From Zea mays (taxonomy: Eukaryota > Streptophyta > Magnoliopsida > Poales > Poaceae): 64,000 nucleotides of DNA. This document shows positions 42,763 through 53,360 of this stretch, piece after piece. Position numbers and translations under genes: made by a program. The DNA lies in the NCBI RefSeq assembly GCF_902167145.1, contig NC_050097.1, positions 145,725,982 to 145,789,981 of the forward strand, in the 5' to 3' direction. The notes beneath the pieces are model-generated. The model worked only from the letters and a program-made list of their open reading frames with translations, was not told where the DNA came from and ran no database searches. Position 1 is the stretch's first letter. Every line of letters starts with the position of its first letter.

Positions 42763-42780
42763 TGGCGCGCCAGGTAGGGG
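42763..42780 (+). other. Element E primer binding site
   Basis: TGGCGCGCCAGGTAGGGG starts two bases after the LTR and ends just before the gag ATG at 42782. TGGCG-type PBS sequences are common in Tat elements; I do not assign the tRNA. Confidence 0.7.
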
Positions 42781-42781
42781 C

Positions 42782-45700
42782 ATGCTGCGTGCTGACGAAC
42801 AGCTCCCCGTCAAGCTCCAGATGGGCAGTCTCCAGCAACCTCTCCGCCCCGGGACGGTGCTTCGTTTCGGGACTCTTGAGTTCATGTCCTTCGACGGCAG
42901 CTACGACATGATACTCCTTCCACCGCCGTGCGACTACGACAATGGCGGCCGACAACCCGCCAGCCGGCGGCGGAATCGACGACGTCTTCCCCGCGTGGTG
43001 GAAGGGCAACATTCGGTCTCGCTCCGTTCTCTCCCCCGCCAACGGAGGAGGAGATGGGGCCGTCAAGGCCAGGTGGGAGGCCGCGCTTCGTCGGCCGTCG
43101 AGCAAATCGACGCCCCCGACACCCCGACGGAAGGCACGCCGGACGTCGACCTCGCGTTCAAGACGGAGGCAAGCGCCTTCCCCCCACGGCACGCTGACCC
43201 CGAGCAAGAAGACGGCGCCGGCGCGCTCGCGGAAAGCCTGCAGGACGTCGCCCTCGGACCGGAGATGATGGTGCAACCAGTCCCCGATGTGACTACGTCG
43301 CTCCTCGTCGACCAAAAGGTAACGACTAACTCCCATCTTGCGTCATTTCGACTCGGCCTCAACCCGCCAAACGACCTCGTTTTGGCGGGCGCTCTCATTG
43401 AGGCGAGTGCAACCCCACTGAGGTTCCGTATGCGGTCGCCTTGGGACCGACTGACGGACGTCTCGACCTACGGGCCCTCTGGGTCCGAGGAAGATGACGA
43501 TCCCAGCATCGGTTGGGATTTCTCCGAACTTGGCAACCCCAGTGCCGTGCGGGACTTCATGACCGCATGTGACTACTGCCTATCCGACCGTTCCGATGGA
43601 AGCCGCAGCCTTGGCGACGAGAGCTGCGGCCCAAGCCGCAAATGTTTCCACATCGAGCTAGGGAATCCCTCCGAAGGCAACCATCTTGGCATGCCGGAGG
43701 ACGGTGATCTCCCTAGGTCAGCGCCTCGCGCCGACATCCCACGGGAGCTAGCTGTGGTCCCCGCTCCGGCGGGGGGTTACGACCCACAACTCGAGCAAGT
43801 CCGCGAGGCGCAGGCCAGGCTCAACGAGGGAACGGGAGCGCTTGAGCCGATCCGTCGGGACGTCGGACAGGCATGGGTGGGCCAACCCCTGGCCGGAGAA
43901 ATACGTCACCTGCCCCGAGGTCTCCAGCACCGCGTCGCCGACGATGTCAGGATCAGGCCGCCGCCCGCATCCAGCGGGGTTGGTCAGAACCTGGCAGCCG
44001 CAGCAATGCTCATCCGCGCGATGCCGGAGCCGTCAACCACCGAGGGTCGGCGAATCCAGGGAGAACTCAAGAATCTCCTGGAAGGCGCTGCGGCCCGGCG
44101 GGCCGAGAGCACTGCCTCCCGAAGGCAAGGTTGTCCCTCGGAACCTCATGCCGTGACTTCCCGATTCATGCGGGAAGCCTCGGTCTACACCGGGCGCACG
44201 CGCAACACCACGCCTGCGGCCCCGGGCCACCTCGGCAACGAGCACCATCGACGCGACCGTCGGGCTCACCTCGACGAAAGGGTGCGCCGAGGCTACCACC
44301 CCAGGCGTGGGGGGCGCTACGACAGCGGGGAGGATCGGAGTCCCTCGCCCGAACCACCCGGTCCGCAGGCCTTCAGTCGGGCCATCCGACGGGCGCCATT
44401 CCCGACCCGGTTCCGACCCCCGACTACTATCACAAAGTACTCGGGGGAAACGAGACCGGAACTGTGGCTCGCGGACTACCGCCTTGCCTGCCAACTAGGT
44501 GGAACGGACGACGACAACCTCATCATCCGTAACCTCCCCCTGTTCCTCTCCGACACTGCTCGCGCCTGGTTGGAGCACCTGCCTCCGGGGCAGATCTCCA
44601 ACTGGGACGGCTTGGTCCAAGCCTTCGCTGGCAATTTCCAGGGCACATACGTGCGCCCCGGGAATTCCTGGGACCTTCTAAGCTGCCGGCAACAGCCGGG
44701 AGAGTCGCTCCGGGACTATATCCGGCGATTCTCGAAGCAGCGCACCGAGCTGCCCAACATCACCGACTCGGATGTCATCGGCGCGTTCCTCGCCGGCACC
44801 ACTTGCTGCGACCTGGTGAGCAAGCTGGGTCGCAAAACCCCCACCAAGGCGAGCGAGCTGATGGACATCGCCACCAAGTTCGCCTCTGGCCAGGAGGCGG
44901 TCGAGGCTATCTTCCGAAAAGACAAGCAGCCCCAGGGCCGCCCATCGGAAGAGGCTCCCGAGGCGTCTGCTCCGCGCGGCGCCAAGAAGAAAGGCAAGAA
45001 GAAGTCGCAATCGAAACGCGATGCCACTGACGCGGACCTTGTCGCCGCCGCCGAGTATAAGAACCCTCGGAAGCCCCCCGGAGGTGCGAACCTCTTCGAC
45101 AAGATGCTCAAGGAGCCGTGCCCCTACCATCAGGGTCCCGTCAAGCACACCCTCGAGGAGTGCGTTATGCTTCGGCGTCACTTCCACAGGGCCGGGCCAC
45201 CCGCCGAGGGTGGTAGGGCCCGCGACGACGACAAGAACGAAGAACACCTAGCAGGAGAATTCCCCGAGGTCCGCGACTGCTTCATGATCTATGGAGGGCA
45301 TGCGGCGAATACCTCGGCTCGGCAACGCAAGCAAGAGCGCCGGGAGGTCTGCTCGGTAAAGGTGGCGGCGCCAGTCTACCTAGACTGGTCCGACAAGCCC
45401 ATCACTTTCGACCAGGCCGACCACCCCGATCATGTGCCGAGCCCGGGGAAATACCCGCTCGTCGTCGACCCCGTTGTCGGCGATGTCAGGCTCACCAAGG
45501 TCCTGATGGATGGGGGCAGCTGCCTCAACATCATCTACGCCGAGACCCTCAAGCTCCTGCGCGTCGATCTGTCCTCCGTCCGAGCAGGCGCTGCGCCCTT
45601 CCACGGGATCATCCCTGGGAAGCGCGTCCAGCCCCTCGGGCGACTCGACCTCCCCGTCTGCTTCGGGACGCCCTCCAACTTCCGAAGGGAGACCCTGACG

Positions 45701-46069
45701 TTCGAGGTGGTCGGGTTCCGAGGAACCTACCACGCCGTGCTAGGGAGGCCATGCTACGCGAAGTTCATGGCCGTCCCCAACTACACCTACCTGAAGGTCA
45801 AGATGCCGGGCCCCAACGGGGTCATCACCGTCGGCCCCACGTACAAACACGCGTTCGAATGCGACGTGGAGTGCGTGGAGTACGCCGAGGCCCTCGCCGA
45901 GTCCGAGGCCCTCATCGCCGACCTGGAGAACCTCTCCAAGGAGGTGCCAGACGTGAAGCGCCACGCCGGCAACTTCGAGCCAGCGGAGACGGTCAAGGCC
46001 GTCCCTCTCGACCCCAGTGGCGACACCACCAAGCAGGTCCGGATCGGTTCCGGGCTCGACCCCAAATAG
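42782..46069 (+). CDS. gag: Element E Gag and protease
   Basis: ATG 42782 opens 1095 codons. The N-terminal 500 residues are low-complexity and basic/acidic, as in large Tat Gag proteins. The Gag core lies at about 44400-44930 (RPELWLADYRLACQLGGTDD, ARAWLEHLPPGQISNWDGLV, LSCRQQPGESLRDYIRRFSK). A basic KKKGKKKSQSK stretch follows, then a cysteine/histidine region (CPYHQGPVKHTLEEC), then the protease site LMDGGSCLNI at about 45500-45530. The TAG at 46067-46069 follows LDPK; the same frame continues with EAVLVDFLRANADVFAW, a normal linker to RT. CAG-to-TAG is the simplest reason. The start is only 22 bp after the LTR, as expected for this lineage. Confidence 0.88.
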   Translation: MLRADEQLPVKLQMGSLQQPLRPGTVLRFGTLEFMSFDGSYDMILLPPPCDYDNGGRQPASRRRNRRRLPRVVEGQHSVSLRSLPRQRRRRWGRQGQVGGRASSAVEQIDAPDTPTEGTPDVDLAFKTEASAFPPRHADPEQEDGAGALAESLQDVALGPEMMVQPVPDVTTSLLVDQKVTTNSHLASFRLGLNPPNDLVLAGALIEASATPLRFRMRSPWDRLTDVSTYGPSGSEEDDDPSIGWDFSELGNPSAVRDFMTACDYCLSDRSDGSRSLGDESCGPSRKCFHIELGNPSEGNHLGMPEDGDLPRSAPRADIPRELAVVPAPAGGYDPQLEQVREAQARLNEGTGALEPIRRDVGQAWVGQPLAGEIRHLPRGLQHRVADDVRIRPPPASSGVGQNLAAAAMLIRAMPEPSTTEGRRIQGELKNLLEGAAARRAESTASRRQGCPSEPHAVTSRFMREASVYTGRTRNTTPAAPGHLGNEHHRRDRRAHLDERVRRGYHPRRGGRYDSGEDRSPSPEPPGPQAFSRAIRRAPFPTRFRPPTTITKYSGETRPELWLADYRLACQLGGTDDDNLIIRNLPLFLSDTARAWLEHLPPGQISNWDGLVQAFAGNFQGTYVRPGNSWDLLSCRQQPGESLRDYIRRFSKQRTELPNITDSDVIGAFLAGTTCCDLVSKLGRKTPTKASELMDIATKFASGQEAVEAIFRKDKQPQGRPSEEAPEASAPRGAKKKGKKKSQSKRDATDADLVAAAEYKNPRKPPGGANLFDKMLKEPCPYHQGPVKHTLEECVMLRRHFHRAGPPAEGGRARDDDKNEEHLAGEFPEVRDCFMIYGGHAANTSARQRKQERREVCSVKVAAPVYLDWSDKPITFDQADHPDHVPSPGKYPLVVDPVVGDVRLTKVLMDGGSCLNIIYAETLKLLRVDLSSVRAGAAPFHGIIPGKRVQPLGRLDLPVCFGTPSNFRRETLTFEVVGFRGTYHAVLGRPCYAKFMAVPNYTYLKVKMPGPNGVITVGPTYKHAFECDVECVEYAEALAESEALIADLENLSKEVPDVKRHAGNFEPAETVKAVPLDPSGDTTKQVRIGSGLDPK

Positions 46070-49000
46070 GAAGCAGTGCTCGTCGACTTTCTCCGCGCAA
46101 ACGCCGACGTCTTTGCGTGGAGTCCCTCGGACATGCCCAGCATACCGAGGGATGTCGCCGAGCACTCGCTGGATATTCGGGCCGGAGCCCGACCCGTCAG
46201 GCAGCCTCTGCGCCGATTCGACGAGGAGAAGCGCAGAGCGATTGGCGAAGAGATCCACAAGCTGATGTCAGCAGGGTTCATCAAAGAGGTATTCCATCTC
46301 GAATGGCTTGCCAACCCTGTGCTTGTGAGGAAGAAAGGGGGAAATGGCGGATGTGTGTAGACTACACTGGTCTCAACAAAGCATGCCCGAAGGTTCCCTA
46401 CCCTCTGCCTCGCATCGACCAAATCGTGGATTCCACCGCTGGGTGCGAAACCCTGTCCTTCCTCAATGCCTACTCAGGGTATCACCAGATCCGGATGAAA
46501 GAGTCCGACCAGCTCGCGACTTCTTTCATCACGCCGTTCGGCATGTACTGCTATGTCACCATGCCGTTCGGATTGAGGAATGCGGGCGCGACGTACCAGC
46601 GGTGCATGAACCATGTGTTCGGCGAACACATCGGTCGCACAGTCGAGGCCTACGTCGATGACATCGTAGTCAAGACAAGGAAGGCTTCCGACCTCCTCTC
46701 CGACCTTGAAGTGACATTCCGGTGTCTCAAGGCGAAAGGAGTCAAGCTTAATCCTGAGAAGTGTGTCTTCGGGGTCCCCCGAGGCATGCTCCTAGGGTTC
46801 ATCGTCTCCGAGCGAGGCATCGAAGCCAACCCGGAGAAGATCGCAGCCATCACCAGCATGGGACCCATCAAGGACTTAAAAGGGGTACAGAGGGTCATGG
46901 GATGCCTCGCGGCCTTGAGCCGCTTCATCTCATGCCTCGGCGAAAGAGGTCTGCCTCTGCACCACCTCTTAAGGAAGGCCGAGTGTTTCGCTTGGACCCC
47001 TGAGGCCGAGGAAGCCCTCGGCAACCTGAAGGCGCTCCTTACGAAGGCGCCTGTCTTGGTGCCCCCGGCGGACGGAGAAGCCCTCTTGGTCTACGTCGCC
47101 GCGACCACTCAGGTGGTTAGCGCCGCGATTGTGGTCGAAAGGCAAGAGGAAGGGCATGCATTGCCCGTTCAGAGGCCGGTCTACTTCATCAGCGAAGTGC
47201 TGTCCGAGACTAAGATCCGCTACCCACAAGTTCAAAAGCTGCTGTATGCTGTGATCCTGACAAGGCGGAAGCTGCGACACTACTTCGAGTCTCATCCGGT
47301 AACTGTGGTGTCATCCTTCCCCCTGGGGGAGATCATCCAGTGCCGAGAGGCCTCGGGCAGGATCGCAAAGTGGGCGGTGGAAATCATGGGTGAAACGATC
47401 TCGTTCGCCCCTCGGAAGGCCATCAAGTCCCAGGTGTTGGCAGATTTCGTGGCCGAATGGGTCGACACCCAGCTGCCAACGACTCCGATCCAACCGGAGC
47501 TCTGGACCATGTTTTTCGACGGGTCGCTGATGAAGACGGGGGCCGGCGCGGGCCTGCTCTTCGTCTCGCCCCTCGGAAAGCACTTGCGCTACGTGCTGCG
47601 CCTCCATTTCCCGGCGTCCAACAATGTGGCCGAGTACGAAGCTCTGGTCAACGGATTGTGGATCGCCATCGAGCTAGGGGTCAGACGCCTCGACGCCCGC
47701 GGTGATTCGCAGCTCGTCATCGACCAAGTCATGAAGAACTCCCACTGCCGCGACCCGAAGATGGAGGCCTACTGCGACGAGGTTCGGCGCCTGGAAGACA
47801 AGTTCTTCGGGCTCGAGCTCAACCACATCGCTCGGCGCTACAACGAAACCGCAGACGAGCTGGCTAAGATAGCCTCGGGGCGAATGACAGTCCCCCCGGA
47901 CGTCTTCTCCCGGGATCTGCATCGACCCTCCGTCAAGCTCGACGACGCGCCCGAGCCCGAGGTACCCTCGGCTCAGCCCGAGGTACCCTCGGCACAGCCC
48001 GAGGTACCCTCGGCCCCCGAGGGCGGGGCACTGAACATCGAGGAAGGGCAGAGCGGGGCCACGCCAGATCAAGATTGGCAGGCCCCGTACCTGCAATATC
48101 TCCGCCGAGGAAAGCTACCCCTCGACCAAGCCGAGGCTCGGCGGGTAGCGCGACGTGCCAAGTCATTCGTCTTGCTGGGCGACGAAGAGGAGCTCTACCA
48201 TCGCAGCCCCTCGGGCATCCTCCAGCGATGCATCTCCATCGCCGAAGGTCGGGAACTGCTGCAAGAAATACACTCGGGGGCTTGCGGCCACCACGCAGCG
48301 CCCCGAGCCCTTGTCGGAAATGCTTTCCGGCAAGGCTTCTGCTGGCCAACGGCGGTGGCTGACGCCACTAGAATTGTCCGCACCTGCGAAGGGTGCCAAT
48401 TCTACGCGAAGCGGACACACCTGCCCGCTCAGGCTCTGCAGACAATACCCATCACCTGGCCCTTTGCTGTATGGGGTCTGGACCTCGTCGGCCCCTTGCA
48501 GAAGGCGCCCGGGGGCTACACGCACCTGCTGGTCGCCATCGACAAATTCTCCAAGTGGATCGAGGTCCGACCTCTGAACAGCATCAGGTCCGAGCAGGCG
48601 GTGGCATTCTTCACCAACATCATCCATCGCTTCGGGGTTCCGAACTCCATCATCACCGACAACGGCACCCAGTTCACCGGCAAAAAATTCTTGGATTTTT
48701 GCGAGGATCACCATATCCGGGTGGACTGGGCCGCCGTGGCTCATCCCATGTCGAATGGGCAAGTAGAGCGTGCCAACGGCATGATTCTACAAGGGCTCAA
48801 GCCTCGGATCTACAACGACCTCAACAAGTTCGGCAAGCGATGGATGAAGGAACTCCCCTCGGTGGTCTGGAGCCTAAGGACGACGCCGAGTCGTGCCACG
48901 GGCTTCACGCCGTTCTTCCTGGTCTACGGGGCTGAAGCTATCTTGCCCACTGACCTGGAATACGGCTCCCCGAGGGCGAGGGCCTACACCGAACAAAGCA

Positions 49001-49317
49001 ACCAAGCTAGCCGAGAGGAATCGCTGGACCAGCAGGAGGAAGCTCGGGACAGGGCCTTACTACACTCGGCGTGGTACCAACAGTCCCTGCGACGCTACCA
49101 CGCCCGAGGGGTCCGGTCCCGAGAACTCCTGGTGGGCGATCCGGTGCTCCGGCTGCAGCAAGACGCCCGAGGGAGGCACAAGCTCACGCCCCCCTGGGAA
49201 GGGCCATTCGTCATCGCCAAAGTTCTGAAGCCCGGAACATACAAGCTGGCCAACAATCAAGGCGAAATCTACGGCAACGCTTGGAACATCAAACAGCTAC
49301 GTCGCTTCTACCCTTAA
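46070..49317 (+). pseudogene. pol: Element E Pol: RT, RNase H, second RNase H, integrase (one frameshift)
   Basis: The gag frame continues from 46070 to about 46340 (FIKEVFHLEWLANPVLVRKK). There a one-base shift in the run GGGGG moves reading to the frame that ends at 49317. Then come WRMCVDYTGLNKACPK, the catalytic YVDD (46651-46662), TKAPVLVPP and the first RNase H, with VYVAATTQV where relatives have YLA-type residues. A second, archaeal-type RNase H (MFFDGSLMKTGAGAGLLF, 47505-47900) is next. A 7-residue repeat linker follows at 47959-48018. The integrase has HHAAP/CEGC finger residues, WGLDLVGPL, SIITDNGTQF and a catalytic-region NGMILQGLK. It lacks a chromodomain. One stop upstream and one shift are the only obvious breaks. 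Confidence 0.88.
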
Positions 49318-50483
49318 GATGTTTTCAAGTTGTTCATATACCTCGCACCTACGCAAAGTTTAGTCGTCAAGGAAGGGTCGGCCTAGCCTCGGCAAAGCCC
49401 GACCCTCCCTCGGGGGCTAAAAGGGGGGAGACCCCCTCTGCGTCGAATTTTTCCTCGAAAAAGGACCTCTTTTTAGCAGGATTTCTTTCGTGCTTCTTGA
49501 TTACTTCAAAAAGCGGATCCTGGAAACGACGGAGTACACGTAAGCAGCCAAGGCTGACCGAGCCGAGGGACTCCTACGCCTCCGGGATACGGATACCTCA
49601 CTCATCACCTTCTGCGATAAGTAACTTGCGCTCGGATAAAGCGACCCCGTGGACCGAACAAGTCTTCACGTTCGGAAGTTCTCCTGCCGAAGCAGTCCTT
49701 CAAGCTTTCTCGTCTGAGTCGGGGACAGGGCCTCATGGACGGGTGAAAGTACACGTAAGCGGCAAGGCCGACCGAGCCGAGGGATTCCCACGCCTCTGGG
49801 ATACGGATACCTCACTCGTCCCTTCCGCGAAAAACAACTCTCGCTCACACAAACATCCCTGTTACCGACAGAGTCCAGATGCTCGAAACAAGAGGAAAAA
49901 AGGCGCAGCTTCGCAAGCGCGGCGAGGGTGTGTTTTTTTTGGCCTCGGCGGCCGCAGAAAGCACACGCTACAAGATGATCTGATCCTGCAGGCTCGGGTC
50001 TTCACGCTGAAGGGAGCCATAGCACCCTCGGCACCGACGACGTCTTCAGCAAAGTCCGACCCAGCCTCGGGCGGCGACGCGATCCAGGGACTCCTCCGGG
50101 AATCCGGTCCGAGCAGGTGGCTCAACCGGTTACCCCCGGGGCCTCGGTCAACCGGCTTCCAAGGGCGCCGGCCCGACCCGAGGCCTCAACTGATCGACTT
50201 TGGCGTCGGCTCCGCTGACGGACAACACGACTAAGCTCCGACCAACCAGGTTCCCATTCTCGAGCCAACTCCGCCTCTGTTCATACTGATATCGCTACCC
50301 CTGGCCTCGGTCCACCGAAGGGCGGCCGAGGGGTCTCTTTAACTAAGCTAGAGGAGCCCCAGACAACAAGGCCAAATGGGCCGAGGGATTCCTACGCCTC
50401 CGGGATACGGATACCTCACCCGTCACCTTAACACGGGGCGACTCATGCTTGGTAAAGCGGTTCAGATAATCAACCGGCGAGAC

Positions 50484-51533
50484 TTAGTGCTCGAAAATGA
50501 GGAAAAAACACGGCTCCGTGCCGAAACTACATACATGTTCAGGCCCCGACAGCCACAATGAACAGAGAACACTGGCATTCGAGATGCCATTACGAACGGA
50601 ACTCCGGTTCCCCTCTCCGCAGGTACGAACGACCCCATTCCATGGGGAAGGCCTGCGGAGCAACAGAAGACCGACGGCCGGCTCGCCGCCGCCCATCCTG
50701 ACTACGGCGACAGTGGGTCGGCGCTGCCGCGATCTTGCCCTCGCCCCCGCCGACGCTCGAGGGGCGAGGACAAGCACGCCGGCGCGGTGGCTCGGGGCGC
50801 GGGTGGTGGCAGTGATCCCGTCGGTGACGGGGACTTCTCGAGCCGCCTCCGCCTCGGCGCCGATGGCCGGGACACCAGCCCCCCGGCAGATCCCCACTCA
50901 AATCCTCCCAAACGAGTGGGGCGCCGGCCTCCGCGCAAGGGCGCCGTCCCGATGCAAAAGCAGGACCACCCCAGAACACGAACGCCGCCCTAACGGCGCG
51001 CGGAATCGTGGGTGGTCCTCCCGTGCACACGATGCGGCGGTCACCCTCCGGCAGGAGGGGCCGCCGGAAGCCCGGCCAACGACTCCGACACGCTGGAGGT
51101 GACGACGCCCGCCGTCGATCAGCCCCACGTTGTCTAAGTCCACGCCGTCCGCAGAGCCAGCGAGCGCCTCCACCCCCAAACGCCGCGGGAAAGGGCGACC
51201 CGCGGACCCTCGCGGAAGGAAGAGCGCCGGCTCAGCGTGGCTCCCGCCCCAGCGGGGATGATGAACATCCTTGAAGCTGAGGGTGGGACCAAGATCGCAG
51301 CCCGGCTTGCTCTTCCCCACCCAGAAACCGGTGGTCACCGTCCTGGGTGATCGACGGCATGGGGGTACGGCCGGGCCGGCTGATGAAAATCCTTGAAGCC
51401 GAACGATGGCTGAGAGGTACCAACTCCCATGGAGTTGCGTTCCTCCAACGAGGAGGCGGAAAGGCGGCGGATACCCCCCATCCGGGGGCTTAGAAGATGG
51501 GAAGACACGACGCTTAAGGGAGGAAGAAGACAT
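50484..51533 (-). CDS. Antisense ORF in element E 3' region (one TGA)
   Basis: On the minus strand ATG 51533 opens 211 codons to TGA 50900-50898. The same frame continues without further stops to 50484, giving about 349 codons. The N-terminus has SSKPPDGGYPPPFRLLVGG and twice a F-K-D-V/F-H-x-P motif in the neighbourhood. No domain is recognised. Extra antisense ORFs are known in some Tat elements. GC-rich sequence produces long spurious frames, so coding is uncertain. Confidence 0.3.
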
Positions 51534-52419
51534 GGTTGCCTTCCGAAAGGAGTCTCCCTCCTTTTAAAGGCAACTCTCCCTACGTGCGCCCCCAGGCGCC
51601 ACAGGCTGAGTCTTCTCCAACACACTCCAAGGCCCTCCCCTGTGACTCGGGGGCTGGGTCCCGCATGTCATGCAAGCCGGCTCAGGGCAGAAGAAGCCAA
51701 ACCGCCGCGCGTGATGCGCACGACCGTCCAGCGGTTACAAGCGACCCCCCATTTTCGCCCAGACCAACGGGCAGAAGGGGCGGGCAGCCATGCAGGCGGC
51801 ATGCAACCGCGCCAGGCGGACGCGCTTCTCCAACTTCTGACACGTCAGCTTGGGAACCCAGGCCCACGCGTCGAGCAACCGGCGCGCCAGTTGCTGCATG
51901 CAAGCAACCGCACCGCCACTTGTGCCACCATCGCGCCTCTTCGGTTGCGGAGCCAATGCCGCGACTCGAGGCAACCCAACAGCGCCAGCCTGGCGCGTCG
52001 GTCAAAGCGACCGAAAGTGGACCGGCAGTAATAGCGGTGGCAGGCGGGCGGGCGCAGCGGTCACGTCGTCAGCCAGGCTCACGTCCCATCCCGGGACAGC
52101 AAGAGAGCCTCCTCTCACGGCGTGGAAGCGGTGTACCCGTGACCCGTTCCTTGAACGGATCGCACACGCGCAACGACCGCCCCGCCAACCACTCGCCCCG
52201 TCGCATTTACTCCGCGGCGGGACAGGCGGCGTCTCTGACGGGAGGAGCGCGCGACGCTTCACCTTCGCCATAATAACCGCGTCAGAAAAGGTACGCCACG
52301 TCGTCCGATTTCGTATCCTTTTCCGTTTTCCTCTTTCTCTATCTCTTGCAACAGGGACCGGGAAAGGGGGATGCCCCGAAAGGGATCCTTCTCCGCGAAG
52401 GAACCGGGCTCCGAGCCCC

Positions 52420-52640
52420 CCACTACTGATCAGGGGTTCGAAGGCTGGCCCTCCGAAGGGTTCAACAGCCGCCTCAGATCGCGTGGGCCCGACACCCACT
52501 ACTGTCAGGGGTTCGAAGGCCAGCCCCCCGAAGGGTTCCATGGCCGCCTCAGGCTACTCGGGCTCCGCGCCCATTACTGATCAGGGGTTCGAAGGCTGGC
52601 CCCCGAAGGGTTCACAGTCGCCTCAGACACCGAGCGAGGG
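52420..52640 (+). repeat. About 75-bp direct repeat x3 in element E 3' region
   Basis: CAGGGGTTCGAAGGC occurs at 52431, 52506 and 52582, each followed by CCGAAGGGTTC and GCCTCAG. Confidence 0.85.
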
Positions 52641-53346
52641 ATGACCAGGGGTACGTTCGATACATAACCGAGGCTCGGGCTACGCTCCCGAGGTACCCTA
52701 GGACATTTCCGAGACCAGCGGGAACGATCTTGTAACGGAATCCCATCGGAGGGAGGCATCGAGCCCTCGGACCCCGTCGCCAGGGGACCGGGTCCGGCAA
52801 ATCACCCGCAGGTACTTTTGGTCGTGCCTCTGGGCCCCTAGCCGACCCCCAACGAACGGGGCACGGACGTCCACTCGGATTACCCGCTTGCAGCTCACCA
52901 GAGACACCATGTTCGGTGCCCATCGAGGGTAACATGGCGCACTCCCCCCCTCCTCCTTGCGGAAAGGCGACGTAGGGGCGTATGTAAAAAGTCAAGTCTG
53001 TCCCTGATCGTCCTCTCGCCCTGTGCGGAGGCTCGGGGGCTGCTCTCGCAAAAACCGGCTCCGGCCAAATCGTTGACAGCGTCAACATACCAGCCCGAGA
53101 GCTTGGGCCCCGACCGTGCACCCGGGCTACGGCCAGTTCGCATGAGGGAACGACCAGGCCAGCCGAAGCGTTACGCGAGGTATTAAGACCTCGAAGGAGT
53201 GTAACCACTCCTCCGAGGCCTCGGGGGCTACACCCGGCGGGTGCGCTCGCGCGCACCCGCCGGAACGAAAGGCAACCGAGAAAGGCTGGTCCCCTTGCAA
53301 AAAAGTGCGACAAAAGCCTCCAAGCGAGTGCTAACACTCCCTTCGA

Positions 53347-53360
53347 GGCTCGGGGGCTAC
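53347..53360 (+). other. Element E polypurine tract
   Basis: GGCTCGGGGGCTAC directly precedes the 3' LTR; the G-run interrupted by pyrimidines is usual for this group. Confidence 0.6.

Larger units (their letters stand above)
49318..53346 (+). other. Element E long 3' region
   Basis: About 4 kb between pol and the PPT. It contains three dispersed copies of a block with GGGATACGGATACCTCAC (49584, about 49798, 50402), a three-unit direct repeat at about 52420-52640 and an antisense open frame at 50484-51533. Long 3' regions are usual for Tat elements. Confidence 0.7.

Noticed and set aside
45751..46335. First part of the long frame ending at 49317
   Set aside because: Before about 46340 it is a shadow of the gag-protease frame; real Pol sequence in this frame starts only after the shift.
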